From NCBI GenBank assembly GCA_943737045.1, contig CALSFV010000283.1:270501-334500 (forward strand): a DNA stretch of 64,000 nt, given 5' to 3'. Every line of letters begins with the position of its first letter. Positions within the stretch are counted from its first letter, which is position 1. The DNA comes from Parapristionchus giblindavisi (lineage: Eukaryota > Nematoda > Chromadorea > Rhabditida > Diplogasteridae). The notes beneath the pieces are model-generated. The model made no database searches. It had not been told where the DNA came from and saw only the letters and a program-made list of their open reading frames with translations. Shown in pieces: positions 48,711 through 61,653 of this stretch. The translations under genes and the position numbers were made by a program.

Positions 48711-51373
48711 GCCACGCCCACTTACCGTGCTCCTTTTATCCTACAGTAACCAACCGTTTGTACTGTACAATAGCGAGTTTTTATGATCGTACATATGTCT
48801 TCGCTGTTTGTTTTTTTAAGTAGGAAAATTATTTATTTAATGTGTGTTTGTGTGTTTGTGCAAGAAGCCCTCTTACCTTTTCTTTACACGTTTATTAGCC
48901 CAGTTTGATCACCTCTCGCTCCCCGTACTCACAGCGAAACTCCGCCCACAAAACTGTTTCTAGTCATTGTTTGTGTGTGACGAGCAAGCACTCTTTGTGT
49001 GACTTGTTCCCGGCTCTGGCTCTGGCTCCGGCTCCGGTCCCGGCTCTGGCTCCGGCTCCGGCTGCACACAATCCCCGAAGGGCATTATTAATGATGATTT
49101 GTTTACCTTATTGATTTATATCAAGCCTATCCAATATATTGATTTTATACGCCCAATTTTGCTCCACCCCTTTACCCGTGGTTGGCTCATTCTTATTGTC
49201 TTCATTACGAGTTTCGGTAATAATAAAGCCTGATTTTATGATGTATGAAACTTGTATTGTTGCTAGAAAAATGAATGAAAAGATACATTACAGTGGTTCG
49301 AAAAAGGGATGAGGACGGGAGCTTTTGAAAGGATGTTTTTCCGCGTCATGTGTTTTGAGAGAAGAAAGAGGGTTTCACTAATTTTGATCTTTTTTTTTCT
49401 TTTATTTCTTGTTCGGACGAGGTACAGCCTTTCAAATTTGATCTTTTATCTCTGTGTTTCGATCGAGAAGTGTGTCAAAAGCACCCATCTTTGCTGTGGG
49501 GGACTAATCCCAATTTGTAATGTCTCTCTCATAAGTGTACAATCGTTCGGAATGGAGAAATTTCATGGCAACCCAGCTACGAAACACCCATTAGCTGATA
49601 AAGTTGTTCAATGTCAAAAAAATTTCATAAGTGTATCGCTCTCTATTGTGGTGTTTGGTGACAAGTGATCAAAATTGATATTTATAAATTTGAAATTGAT
49701 ATTTATTTAAATATCACTATGCTGCTCAAAGTGCTTTTCGTTTATCGCCCCACCCGCATTTTTCACGTAGCACACATTTCATATACTCTTTATCTTTAGC
49801 CAGTTCAGTGATATATTCGAGAAAGCATTTATTTACTATAAATTGAAATAATCGTTGCGATCTACGCTGATTGATCTTTACTCTTTGATCTTTGATCAAT
49901 ATAAAAATGCGCAAGTTCACTCATCTCTTCGAATTTTGTCTTATGTATGCAATGCATTGAATCAAAATTAATATTTATCTAATTAAAATTGATATTTATT
50001 TAATTTTCATTCAAAGTGCGTTTCGTGTATCGCCCCACCCGCCTCTTTCACGTTTCACACATTTCATATACTCATTATCTTTGGCCAATTCAACGATATG
50101 GTTCCGATAGATCAAGGAGTAAAGATCATTTCAATTTATTTACAATAAATTGAAGACGGTGAGACTTGGTACTTTGTAACATACTTTTCGACCTATGTTC
50201 CGGCTCCCACACACAACCTTCCGAAGCGCATTATTACTGATGATTTGTTTACCTTATTGATTTATATCAAGCCTGTCCAATATATTGATTTTATACGCCC
50301 AATTTTGCTCCACCCCTTTTCCCGTGGTTGGCTCATTCTTATTGTCTTGATTACGAGTTTCGGTAATAATAAAGCCTGATTTTATGATGTATGAAACTTG
50401 TATTGTTGCTAGAAAAATGAATGAAAAGATACATTACAGTGGTTCGAAAAGGGGATGAGTACGGCAGCCTTTGAAAGGATGTTTTTTCCTGCGTACTATG
50501 TTTTGCGAGAAGAAAAGTTTGTTTCACTAATTTTGTTCCTTGTTATAATAGACAATAATAATTTATGAGTTTACAAGAAACACGGTTCCGAATGAATAAA
50601 TAAATAAATTTCGTGAATCAAAGATGAACATGGTCATAAATTATAGGTGTAAAGAGAGTTTTGAGAAATAACCTTTTAAATTTGATCTTTGATCTCTGTG
50701 TTTCTCTTGGTACTAGTGCGCGATCAGTCAAAAGTATCCATCTTGGCTGAGGGGGTAGGGGACTAATCCCAATTTGTAATGTTTCTCTCATAAGTGTATC
50801 GATCTCTATGGTGGTGCTCGGTTACAAGTGACCAAAATTGATATTTATCTAATTTGAAATTGATATTTATTTAATTGTTATTGTGCTATTCAAATTGCGT
50901 TTCGTTTATCGCCCCTCCTGCATCTTTCACGTTTCACACATTTCATATACTCATTATCTTTGGTCAATTCAGCGATAAGTTTGCCATACAGTGGTTGTTG
51001 CGTTCTATGTTAATTGATCTTTACTCTTTGATCTTTATTCTTTGATCTTTGATCCGGATTAAAACGCGCTAGTTCACTCATCTCTTCGAATTTTGTCTTA
51101 TGTATTCAATGCATTGAATCAAATTAATATTTATCTAATTAAAATTGATATTTATTTAATTATCACTGTGCTTTTTAAAGTGCTTTTCGTCTATCGCCCC
51201 ACCCGCATCTTTCACGTTGCACACATTTCATATACACATTATCTTTGGCCAATTCAACGATGTGCTTGCGATTGATCAAAGAGTAAAGATCATTTCAATT
51301 TATTTACAATAAATTGAAATGATCTTTACTCGTTGATCTTTACTATTTGATCTTTGATCTTTGATCTTTGTAG
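48711..51373. other. Copy 4 3'UTR, poly(A) signal and spacer with an orphan second 3'UTR
   Basis: AATAAA at 49222-49227 ends the copy 4 3'UTR. A second 3'UTR fragment (about 50198-50400, AATAAA at 50368-50373) follows without any coding exon, as also seen near 15000 before copy 2. Roughly 150-bp units occur at about 49672, 49963, 50830 and 51120. From about 50690 on, the sequence is almost the same as that preceding copy 2. Confidence 0.6.
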
Positions 51374-53744
51374 GATGAGAACGGCGAGCCTATGATGGGC
51401 AGAGTGCGCGCCGGCGCTGTCTCCCCGTGCAGCGTAAGTGGTTATTATTATTGATTTTTTTGCAAATATTGATCTCATAGGTCAAAATCCGGTCAGCTTT
51501 TTCGATTTTTGGGAAATTTGGCTCAAAATCCGGTCAGGTTTTTCGATTTTTGTGAAATTTTGGCCCAAAGTGTGGTCAGACTTGGTACTTTGTGAAATAC
51601 TTTTCGACTTATGTTATTGATTTATTAATCATTGATCTCCAGAGATTACTGTAGACCTATAATTATCGATTTTGTTAAAAAAATTGGGTATTTATTGATC
51701 GATTGCAGACACTAACTTCCGGTTCTGGAGCTCGCGAACCCGGCTCTCCCCTCAGCACCATCCTTGTCTATCCGGAAGAGGTACAGTTGTAGTTTGATCT
51801 CTCTGAGCTTTGTAGTTTGATCTCTGATCTTTGTAGTTTGATCTCTGTGATCTTTGTAGTTTGAATCCATCTTATCCTTGCAGAGCACCAGCACCAATAC
51901 GTCGCAGTCGATCTCGGGCGAGGGTCAGTGCATTTACTCACTTAATGAATGATGAATAAACTGCAATAACGGCAGATGAAAAGAAAATAATTGAAGAAGC
52001 TCACATATCTTTCTTAACGGAAATTCATCTCCCCTCTTCCCTGTGTTATTAATGTGATTACAAACATTTATATTTGATGGAATAAATAAATAAACACTAT
52101 CTCGTAGTCGAAAGCGTAGGTCGAGCTTTGCTAAGATTTTGAAAATACGGACAGGTTTTCGAAAAAAAATAAATCGACAAATGTGTTGTGTTATTCCAGC
52201 AATGCCCGATTTCGCATCTTCCGAGGACAACGCCACTCCACCACCTACCACAGCTCCGGACGATTATGTATGTTAATTAATTAATTATAACATAACATAA
52301 CATAACATAACATAAAATAACATAATTTATCAGGGGTCGCATAGTTGCGCTGATCAGACTTAGATAGAATTAATTATATGACGTTATTAATGAAATCGCT
52401 AGAAATCCATACATGGGCGACTGAACAGTCTACAATCAGCGCCACGTGATACCTGCACTGTGCCATAATAAGCAAAAATCTTTCTTTTATGACGAAATTT
52501 GTAAAACTTTACTACTATTTTACCTTTTTTGTTCTGCCAGGCCGGTCACAGAAAAAAAGGTAGAGCGAAAGAGAGAGTACACAAAAATGAGAGAGCACAG
52601 ACGCGGTTAAAGTATCACACTGTAGTTTTTCTCTCTGTCCCTGTGTTGGAGAAAAACGCTGTGCTGACATATAAATGTAATTAAATTTAATAATATTAAC
52701 ATATTTAGTAGTATCAGTTGGCATGCCCTTTGAATGCAAAATTGTAAAATTGGAATTATCGGCGTTCTCTTGTTTTTCACCGATTGATGCAGCATGCAGC
52801 GTGTACATAACTGGGATGGAGAAATCGGTAAACAAATCAATAAACTACTCAATAAATAAATTGATAAATAAACCGATGAATGAACTAATCGATATTTCAA
52901 TATTTAATCAATATTTATTTAATATTTCAGTCCCAGAATGATTCGGAAGAAGAATATCTCAAGACGCTCACTCGAAAGGAGGCTATCGGTTATTTATATC
53001 ACTAATTATTGTAAAAACTTAATTGTAGTTTGATCTCTGATCCGTCACTGAATGTAGTTTGATCTCTGATCTCTGATCTCTGACTGTAATCAATTCCCTT
53101 CAGCGCTGACCACAATGTCGGAGGAGGAGATAAGAAGACGCAGTGAGGATCCGTTTGCCGGTCGAATACTCGATCCCATGACTGGTTCGGTTTTTTGTAG
53201 TTTGATCTTTTATCTTTCGTAGTTTGATATTTGATTTTTCATAATTTGATCTTTGATCATTGATCGCCCTTGCAGCACTTCGGGCTAACACAACGGACAG
53301 CGAGTGGACGACCATTCGGCGTATGATGCGCTCATCCGATGTAACTATTTCATTTGGACTTTAATCTTTGATCTCTGTAGTTTGTAGTTTGATCTTTGAT
53401 CTCTTGTAGATCGGCTACTTTGACAATACGGAGGAGGAGCTGTGTATGCACGATCTGCGTCGATCTCGACCCGCCCCCGCAACGGAAGAAGAGGTAGATC
53501 ATCATTATTGATTTTTTGTTAATCGATAACTTGATTTCTCGGAGCAGTTTAATTAGAGGATTCGTGGATTCTTTTTACAACCATAGTATGATTCTTTGGG
53601 TGTACATTCGTTGTATGGTTTTGCATGAAAAATGAGTGGGCGGAGTCAATAAATCGATAAGTGGGCGGAGTCTAAATCGATTTTTAAAATGTATAAGTTT
53701 CGGTCCAGTGTCTAGGACCAAACACGGTCGTTTTATATTCTTTA

Positions 53745-53926
53745 CATACATTTTCGGTGCCTTCACCGAAATATTTTTATATAGTGGGTCGATTTAGAAA
53801 AATCGATATTTTTCGCTAAAATTGTAATCTTTCACATAATAATGAGCTTTATATAGTGGGTCGATCCCGAAAATGAGCCGTATATAGTGGGTCAATCCTT
53901 ACTGTGGGAGGATATGAAAATGTATG
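53745..53926. mobile_element. Family M MITE (CATACATTTTC ends) in copy 5
   Basis: It begins CATACATTTTCGGTGCC and ends ATATGAAAATGTATG, with internal repeats of TATATAGTGGGTCGAT. Related elements: 3116-3285, 27156-27336 (flanked by a TTCATGAAC duplication at 27147-27155 and 27337-27345), and the element interrupted at 54381. Confidence 0.5.
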
Positions 53927-54384
53927 ATTCTTTATAGTTCTTTCTTTAAAAAATTTGAAGCACAACCCTTTTTAGTCTTTCTATTTGTCTCTTTCCTTAT
54001 AATTTATCATCGATCGCAGAGTGAGGACAACGGTGCGTGGCTGACGGTGCAAGTGGACACCAGTGGTCTGCCCTTTGCCAACGACTCATACTGGAAGGAC
54101 AAGCGGTTCATTCGACCGAGGTACTACGGTATCGGGTTGGGGGTGGAATCTGAAACCGAGTCCCGTGGAGCCGTACTATAGGCCTAGTCTATGGTACTAT
54201 GGACAATATCGAGCTCACAAGCTTGAGCTTGTCAGTCTCACAATTTGTTGTTGGACGGATGTCAGTGGAGCCTAATATGTGTGTGTGATCGAGTAAACCG
54301 AACCATACATTTTCATATCCTCGTAATGCGAGGATCAACCCACTATTCGACGTTCATTTTTTTATGCGAAAAATTACTATTTAA

Positions 54385-54722
54385 AGATGGTGGCCCGCGA
54401 ATGTTCAGATAAATCACTACACCCCTCTTGTGCGAATGCAAAGTGATATGCGAAGGGTTAGCACAGCCTCTCGTCTATCCCATAGCGCAGTGGTAAACGT
54501 TCAGACTCGTTACCCCTTTGACGCAAGTTCGAAACCTATTGCCGAATTTCCTCAATTTTCAAAAAGCGCGCCCTTCCCTGAACCGGGCCTGATGGTTCAT
54601 TAATGTTTCTAGCGACAAAAGACTAAATCAGCACAAAAAAATAGTGTATTGTACGTAGAATAACTTTTGCTACCTTTCTGTCTTCACAGTTTGTTCACGA
54701 AAATATTCGTGGGACACCACCT
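54385..54722 (+). mobile_element. Family T MITE in copy 5, best-preserved tRNA-like interior
   Basis: TTAA at 54381-54384 and 54723-54726 flank ends AGATGGTGGCCCGCGAATGT and ATTCGTGGGACACCACCT. Inside, TAGCGCAGTGGTAAACG (about 54484-54500) fits a tRNA A box and GCAAGTTCGAAACC (about 54524-54537) a B box, at tRNA spacing. It is inserted into another MITE (family M), whose halves are at about 54302-54380 and 54727-54780. Confidence 0.7.
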
Positions 54723-55736
54723 TTAAGCGAAAAATATCTTTTTTTTCTTCAATAAATCGACCCGCGATATTTCGAATCCGCTCAGGAAACGACTGAATTG
54801 GCCTTGAATTATCACTGGCACCTATCAGTGTCTTGAATAACGCGGGTTGTACCTTCGCCTTTTACTTTTTTTGCCTTTCCAGGAAACTGGAGCGACAGCA
54901 GTCATCGGTGGCGGTGGATCAGGCGGCGCAACTACGACAAGCCCAGATCGCCCTTCAGCTCGTGCGAACCATGGCCGACGGAAAGGTAGGCTAGTTTACC
55001 TTAATTTTAGTATTTTTTGACATTTTAAAGGCATACAACAAGCTAATTTTACTCCCCGCTTTGGCAATACTCTCTCGTGAACAAGGAAAGCTAGCGAGAG
55101 TGGCCAGAGCAGATTGCTTCAAATTTGCTTTTGCTGTAGCTTTAATTTTATTATTTTTTGACATTTTAAACAACTTTCAACAAAAAAAAACTATGCACGA
55201 ATACCTTTCTGAAGCATTTTATTATGCGGGAACAAGAAAATGGTAGGATGCTTGGTTTGGCATGCCGCACGAATTCCTAAAATTCCACCCGCATTTTGGC
55301 TGTTTCACAGATGAGTGTTATAGCCATGCCATTTATTGGTATTATTGGTCACGCAATTCGTACTCTTGAAAACATATACATTTATCTTATGAGCAGTGCA
55401 GAAGAGTAGCTCAGGGGGGATGGGGGAGTTTGCTCTCGCAATTTCTTATTTTTCCGTTTTTGGGAGATTTTTCTCCGTACAAGAAAACAGTTGTGCTCGA
55501 ATTTGGTGATTGAAAGGCATGAAACTCATGAAAACGTTGGTATCGCCTATTATGCCTGCTTGACCGTTGAAGGTTCAGATTCAGATATGCAATTCAGAAA
55601 TTCTTTAACAAATTCATAAAAATCCCAAAATTGCACCCGCATCTTTCCTGTTTCACACATGTGTCATTAGCAGTGCCATTTATTTGTTCAATGATAGATC
55701 CCTTGACTATTTTAAAGTTTGACTAATTTTACTCTC

Positions 55737-55795
55737 CGCTCTGGCAAAGCTCTCTCGCTTCATTTGTCTGTGAGAGAGTGTTGCCAGAGCGGATA
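55737..55795. repeat. Short hairpin MITE, CTCTGGC family
   Basis: The arms CGCTCTGGCAAAGCTCTCTC and GAGAGAGTGTTGCCAGAGCG form a stem of about 24 bp around a CGCTTCATTTGTCTG loop. Similar hairpins: about 9770-9830, 10938-10993, 19732-19786, 20418-20468, 27608-27665, 33812-33868, 39547-39605, 41043-41105, 46553-46607, 55058-55112. Several sit at equivalent intron positions in different copies and so were duplicated with the array. Confidence 0.65.
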
Positions 55796-56749
55796 TTTCC
55801 AAATTCACTCGGGGTGCAACACTTTAAGCTCATCTATAATGTCTATTGTGCATTGATTTTTTAGTCTTTTTTTTGGTCAGCAATAAGAACGGTTGCTAAT
55901 AGTTAGCAGTTTTGAACGGGGTGCGAATCTTTTGCGAAAGCTATCGAGACCCATGCAAGTGACCATCACTGGTGGGCGGAGTCTTGCAAATAATAATTAT
56001 TATTTATCACATGCTCACGCATGAACGATACAGTCGAAAAATTGTGAAGTTATAATTAATCAATATACTCTCAAGAAACGGTAGATAAAGATTAAGATGA
56101 TGGATGGGGCAAAAAAAAATCATTCAATCAATCAATAATCAACCAATCAATATATCGATCGATATATTGATTGGTTGATTATTGATTGATTGATCGGTTG
56201 ATAGCTTGATTGATTGATCGATCGATATATTGATTGATTTTTCCAATGGCAGGTGCTCTCAAACGCGAAGGACATGAAGGACGGCGCGGTGTTGAGGAAG
56301 ACGCTGGAGATGCTCGACTTCACTCAGCCAGTGCAGCCGGTTGAGCAGGACCCCGTGGCGAAGAAGGCTGAAGAGGTGGGTGTAGTTTGTAGTATTCGAT
56401 CTTTGATCTTTGTAGTTTGATCTTTCTCTATATATCGTATCATTAGTGTGTCTTGATGTGATCGTGGAGTGTAGTTTGATCTTGATAGCTCTATCCATTC
56501 TCATTCGTCTAATAATATCAATCACGCAGTAGCAAAATGATCGATTTATAGATTCGAGTTCATTTCCAGTTTTTTGTAAGAAAAACAATGTAAATACATA
56601 AATAAAAATAAATAAATAAATGCAAATAAACGTACGTTACAGTCGATGACGTCACTGTCGTCGCAGATCGACGCGGACTACGAATCGGCCATGACGGCCA
56701 TCTATCAAAACGAGATGAAGGAGGCGGAGAAGATGATGGCTAAGAAGAG

Positions 56750-57065
56750 GTACGGTAGTCGTGTACTGAGGATACGGTATAGGAAGTGGTTACGGTAGCC
56801 TCATTCTGAGGATACGGTATGCGGGTATGGGAAGTGGTTACGGTAGCCGTATTTTGAGGAAACGGTATGCGGGTATGGGAAGCGGTTACGGTAGCCGTAT
56901 TTTGAGGATACGTTATGGGAAGTGGTCACGGTAGCCGTGTAATGAGGATACGGTATAGGAAGAGGTTACGGTAGCCATGCACTGAGGATACGGTATGCGG
57001 TAGGGGAAGTGGGTACGGTAGCCGTATACTGAAGATACGGTATGCGGTAAGGGAAGTGGTTATGG
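56750..57065. repeat. Intron 25 minisatellite in copy 5
   Basis: About seven units of GTACGGTAGYCGTGTACTGA and GGATACGGTATGCGGGTATG type follow the E25 donor directly. Confidence 0.75.
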
Positions 57066-57463
57066 TATGTTATCGAGTAAAGCAATCATTGTTATTGTTA
57101 CAGGGAGAATCAGGAGGTGACACCATCGTCGGCAAATGCGAGGGAGATCGATGATCTAACAAGGTTAGCGGATTATTGATTCATTGGTTTATCAGTTTAT
57201 CGATTCGACTCCACTTTCCTTTGTCTACCAGAGCGCGTTGCCAGAGTGGAGAGGAAAATTTGCTCTGTGTTATTTTGAAAAGGAATGATAGACAAAGTCT
57301 TGTCTTTTAAAAAATGCAAAATTGCTTGATTTTTTTAACGAAATATTAATTCTTGACTGTTTTCTCTAGATACATTCGACGTCTTCGCGTGGCGGAACTG
57401 CATCATGGTGAGTACCAATTGTCTGCTCCATGTATCTCTAATTCTGCTTCGGCTGACTTGTGA

Positions 57464-60300
57464 CAGCGCGAAGAAACAGGTCATGATTTGATCTGGAACG
57501 ATGTCCTGGCCTTGGTTTTTCAACCAAACAAAAATGGTTTTTCTTGAACTGGCAATACCAGGACAAGACTGTTAAACGACACTGCCCCTATGCTTCATTG
57601 ACTGGGGTAGTTAGTGATTCGCTTCTAATGCAGTCCGTCCCGTACGGTTCAAATGAAGAAGGGCATGTCAAAAAGTGGACAACTGTCCCATAGCTAAAAA
57701 AATAAAATATAGTCAAGGAATGAGAGTTGGCAAATGACAGTTATCACATTTCCTGATCAATATGCCCTAGATGTAGGAAAAATGCCACAAGGCATAGCGC
57801 TCGCTCTCGTCCGAGTAAGAGGGGTCGTGCAAAGACTTTCCGGACACCCTAATAGTTAAAAGATAGATCACAGTGGTTCGAAAAAGGGATGAGTACGGCA
57901 GCCTTTGAAATGTTTTTCCTGCGTACTGTGTTTTGCGCAAAAAAGTGGGTTTCACTAATTTTTTTTTGCTTTAATTTCTTGTTCGGAGAGATACAGCCTT
58001 TCAGATTTGATCTTTGATCTATGTGTTCCGCTCTCGGTGTTAGAGCGCGATCAGTCAAAAGCACCCATCTTGGAAGAGGGAGTAAGGGACTAATCCCAAT
58101 TTATTTCTCTCTCTCATAAGTGTATTGTGGTGTTTGGTGACAAGTGATCAAAATTGATATTTATTTACTTGATCTTTGAACTTTGATATTTGATCAATAT
58201 AAAAATGCTCATCATATTGGGATGTTAGATCAGCTGGGTCGCCATTGGGGTTCTCCAAAGAGTCCGATCGTCTTTTGCTATTTGCATGAATTGAGGACCA
58301 GCGACCTTTACGAAGACCTCATCTCTTTGCCGGCTTTAAACGCTTTCTTATCATGAAATAATAAAACTCAGATAAATAATAAAAACTTAATAAGAATAAA
58401 AAAGGGTTGAGTACGGCAGCCTTTGAAAGGCTATTTTTCCTGCGTCATGTGTTTTGCGAGATGAAAGAGGGTTCCACTAATTTTGTTTTTTGTGCTATAG
58501 TTTATTGTTCGGACGATATACATCCTTAAATTTGATCTTTCATTGATCTCCGTGTTCCGATCGAGAAGTTAGTGCGCGATCAGTCAAAAGTATCCATCTT
58601 GGCTGAACGTGAGGAAGGGACTAATCCCAATTTGTAATGTGTCTCTCTCATAAGTGTATCGCTCTCTATTGCGGTGTTCGGTGACAAGTGATCGATTGTT
58701 ACAATCGAATGTGATCAGATGCGAGGAACAGACTAACAAGGAAGTGGCGCGGCGAACACCAGACGGGTTTGGTTAGAGGCACATCTCAAGCTAATTTGCA
58801 ACGTTCGGGGCTTCAATGCTAGACCGGATGTCCAATGAGCGGATCCGTAGCATTGCAAATTTCAAGGACGTGGTTAGGGAAGCGGAGAGACGGAGGTGGT
58901 TGTGGGTGGAGAGGCTCTAGAGATTGACATGGTCGGTGGACGCCGAATGTACTCATGAGTCTTGCAAGACCGAAACACCATAGGGCACATTATTAGCAAA
59001 CCTATATATTTAAAAAAAATACATTTAAAGTGCATGCAAACCTATACTTGCACATCTGTGTATAATATTAATTTAATTGGACCCTCAATTGCAAGAATCA
59101 AGAGATGGAGAACGATTTAATGAAAACAGCTGGTCCTCACAAGTTCATGCAAACTGCGCGACACAATCGTTGTTAATTTAGAAAATATCATGGCGACCCA
59201 GCTACGAAACAAGCATTGGTTGATGACGTTTTTTTTCAATGTCAAGGCAAAGAAAAATAGGCCGATCAGATCGAATTGCCCGTCCGTGATTTACAGGAGC
59301 AATGAAACATACAATGAAAGCCTCATGGATGAATGATTCCTGGCCGTTTCACCGCCTCCGCCCCACCAAAGCGCCCGAAAGGGGAATTGGTAGTGACTAG
59401 ATCGACGCAAGGTAGGTACGAAGAAGATATTAGGCCCTCAGGACTGAATTGGCCTCGCAGTGATAACAAGCAGGACTTCGTGTGCCTTGAACTACGGGTT
59501 GTACCTTTACCTTAATACCAAATCGTACGCTACCTACCGTAACTCGATGAGTTCAGTCAGGGCGAGCGAACTTCGCTAGGGTGAGTGATAATAAACTTCG
59601 GAGATCCCCCCTTCGCTCTGTCGAGATCTGTGTGACAACTGCCTTTACGAGGAGATATGATCGGGGTGAGAGAGTGTGCGAATCGGAGAGAGCGCCAGAG
59701 AGTCAGAGAGTGTGACAGAGGGCATTGACCATCAGAGGTAGAGATGGAGAGGGAGAGGGAGAGACTGAGAGGGAGAGGGAGAGATGGAGAGGGAGAGGGA
59801 GATGTATAAGCATTCCTTAGCCTTCACATATCGCAACTTCACACTGGCACCTTCCTAACTACATTCTTGTCGCTACTCCCTTCGTTCAAAGGTCTAGCCC
59901 CGACTGATCTAGCCTAACATTTCTCCATAACATCAGCCAACCTATGTTAACATTCTTCAAATTTACGGGATGCCGTAGCTAATTTAAAACTCTTCGCATT
60001 GGTAACTCTCTCTGGCGTTGTATTTGTCTGCGAGTGCCTTTAAATCCCGTGTCATTTCTTGGTTCTTTATTGATCTTGCTAGCAGTCCTTGTTTCCTGTC
60101 AAAATTTCTTATAAATTCGTATTTTCATAAATATCTTTATTTCACTAAATTCAACCTTTAGTGAATGGTTTTCACTAAATGACTGATCAGTCTTTGCGTG
60201 CTGAAGTCCTATACACGTGTATTTCTATCTTGAAGAATACTTCATTCACCTTCTTCTGATCACTTATAGAAGACGTTCTCCAGAATCAAAGTGTGTGGAT
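57464..60300. other. Downstream edge of the array, decayed spacer and retroelement remnants
   Basis: Two post-UTR blocks (GGGATGAGTACGGCAGCCTT-like, at about 57880 and 58405) show that array spacers continue to about 58700 with no coding exons. Then come the retroelement remnant at 58816 and a TTGGCCTCGCAGTGATAACA-type segment (59448-59514). That segment recurs in part near 54805 and 62378, ending ACCTTTACC, like a LINE/SINE tail. No gene is seen. Confidence 0.5.
58816..58965 (+). mobile_element. Remnant of a non-LTR retrotransposon C-terminus
   Basis: The frame starting at 58816 reads RMSNERIRSIANFKDVVREA and ERRRWLWVERL, then TAG at 58918-58920, then RLTWSVDA in the same frame. The pattern of an arginine-rich RRRW..W.ER block followed by a W.VD block is typical of the end of LINE-type polyproteins (RRLRWFGHVxRM..DRW). 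It is short, has a stop, and could be a chance resemblance. Confidence 0.35.
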
Positions 60301-60302
60301 CT

Positions 60303-60456
60303 GTGGCGGTATGCAAGAACAACGGGAAAACCGTTGTCCGGGAAAATGTGACGTCATTAGTGTAGGCGGAGGCGTTTTCCGAAAATCCTCCTCCTACGCA
60401 AATGATGTCACATTTTCCCGGAAAACGGTTTTCCTGTTGTTCTTGCATACGGCCAC
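60303..60456. repeat. 154-bp inverted repeat able to form a long hairpin
   Basis: The left arm GTATGCAAGAACAACGGGAA, continuing through TCCGGGAAAATGTGACGTCA, is mirrored by the right arm TTCCTGTTGTTCTTGCATAC; arms are about 65 bases with few mismatches and a loop near 60375-60390. It looks like a MITE; a long-hairpin RNA cannot be excluded. Confidence 0.6.
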
Positions 60457-60937
60457 TGGTTTGATCCATTTCGAATGTTGAATCACTACGATGCGCTCTT
60501 TATCATGATATGCTGTATGTATGTCAGTGCAGTTTGCCGTTTGAGCCAATGTTCGCTTCGTACATGTACAAAGAAAAATATTTTTCTTCCACAGAATAAT
60601 CATTACGACGTGATACGAAATATCTACTGATTCAGTTTTGCCTATCGAAACACGCATGGGTCGCTGAAGCGATTCAAAAGGAGCTCTGATTATCGATTGA
60701 TTCGATAGATTTATCGATCGATAGATCAACCATGGCACTGCTCTTTCCATACAAGTGCTCGACACCAACACTACCAAAGGGTGAGAGAATGATCTTTGAT
60801 CTTTGATCCTTGGATTAGGAAGTTTTGTAATATAAAATAAGTGAAAATTTCTAACATTGAGAGATGCAGTTCTTGCGGACAAGAAGAATACTTTTGACGA
60901 AAATATAGTCTAATCTTTGATCTTTGATGTTTTCCAG

Positions 60938-61242
60938 ACCGTGAATCACGCGACCCTCTTGACCCAACGAAATATGATAATTGGAGGTATGATTTAATTA
61001 ATTAATTAAATAATGTGTTTTATTCCTTTAAAGTCAAAGATCTTTATAAACAAGCGAAAGCGCAAGCAGCGCGTCGCACCTTTGTCCATCTCTGCAAGCG
61101 CATCCAAACCCGTCTCGCCTTCGCCGCGCGCTCTGATGACCCTTCTCATTCTCTTTCTTTCTTATCTCTGGATCCTCTGCAATTATCCGAGAAAATCTTT
61201 CGCCTTTTACTAAAGATTTCCGTGCAGAGGATCAAACTATGA
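60938..61242 (+). CDS. Possible last two exons of an unidentified gene
   Basis: A segment at 60938-60986 lies between TTTTCCAG and GTATGA. A second at 61034-61242 follows CCTTTAAAG and reads KDLYKQAKAQAARRTFVHLC, KRIQTRLAFAARSDD, LDPLQLSEKIFRLLLKIS and stops at TGA 61240-61242. The second piece is GC-richer than its surroundings, like the known exons, and the joined phase (one base plus two) is consistent for the reading TVNHATLLTQRNMIIG then VKDLYK. Another frame of the same piece is also open, no upstream exons were found, and I do not recognise the family. Confidence 0.35.
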
Positions 61243-61653
61243 GTATAACTCATTTTTTGGAATCCCCTCGAAAGAGCGGGATAACAACAATCTTACAATT
61301 TATTTGAAAGATCAAGTGCACTAGATTGTTCAATCTAGTGACACCATCACACAAACATAATCATAGGGCACATTGTGCGCTAGTTTAGTCTTGCATTGGC
61401 GTTCGTTTAGTTTTTTTGTTGTTGATAAATTTGACTGTCTATAATAGCCTACATATCTTTCTTAACCCATTTCATCCACCCCCCCCCCTCCTCCACCGCA
61501 ATCTAATAACTATACAGAGACAATACTAGCTAACTAACTATACAGACTATAACTATACAGCCATATCTTTGATTCAATCTTATAATTAACTACCGCTTCT
61601 ATTTCTATGGCGTCGATAAATCAATCAATTAATCAATACTACGACAAATCCAG

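Larger units (their letters stand above)
51374..57463 (+). pseudogene. Array copy 5: E14-E26 open, E27 truncated; 5'-incomplete gene copy
   Basis: Exons: E14 51374-51433, E15 51709-51780, E16 51884-51923, E17 52200-52267, E18 52931-52988, E19 53104-53184, E20 53276-53340, E21 53410-53493, E22 54020-54120, E23 54883-54985, E24 56253-56375, E25 56643-56749, E26 57104-57163, E27 from 57370. No stop or frameshift is seen from E14 to E26; E19 has an in-frame loss of two codons. E27 matches the others only up to CATCATGGTGA (57401-57411) and then runs into unrelated sequence, giving either a 20-residue new tail ending in TGA at 57461-57463 or a fresh GTGAGT donor at 57407. It has no zinc-finger exons, no E13 and no evident promoter. 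It could be an unused copy that is still young, or alternative exons for the upstream gene. Confidence 0.65.

Noticed and set aside
59333..59515. 60-codon frame MIPGRFTASAPPKRP
   Set aside because: No splice context or family resemblance; its end coincides with a dispersed repeat.
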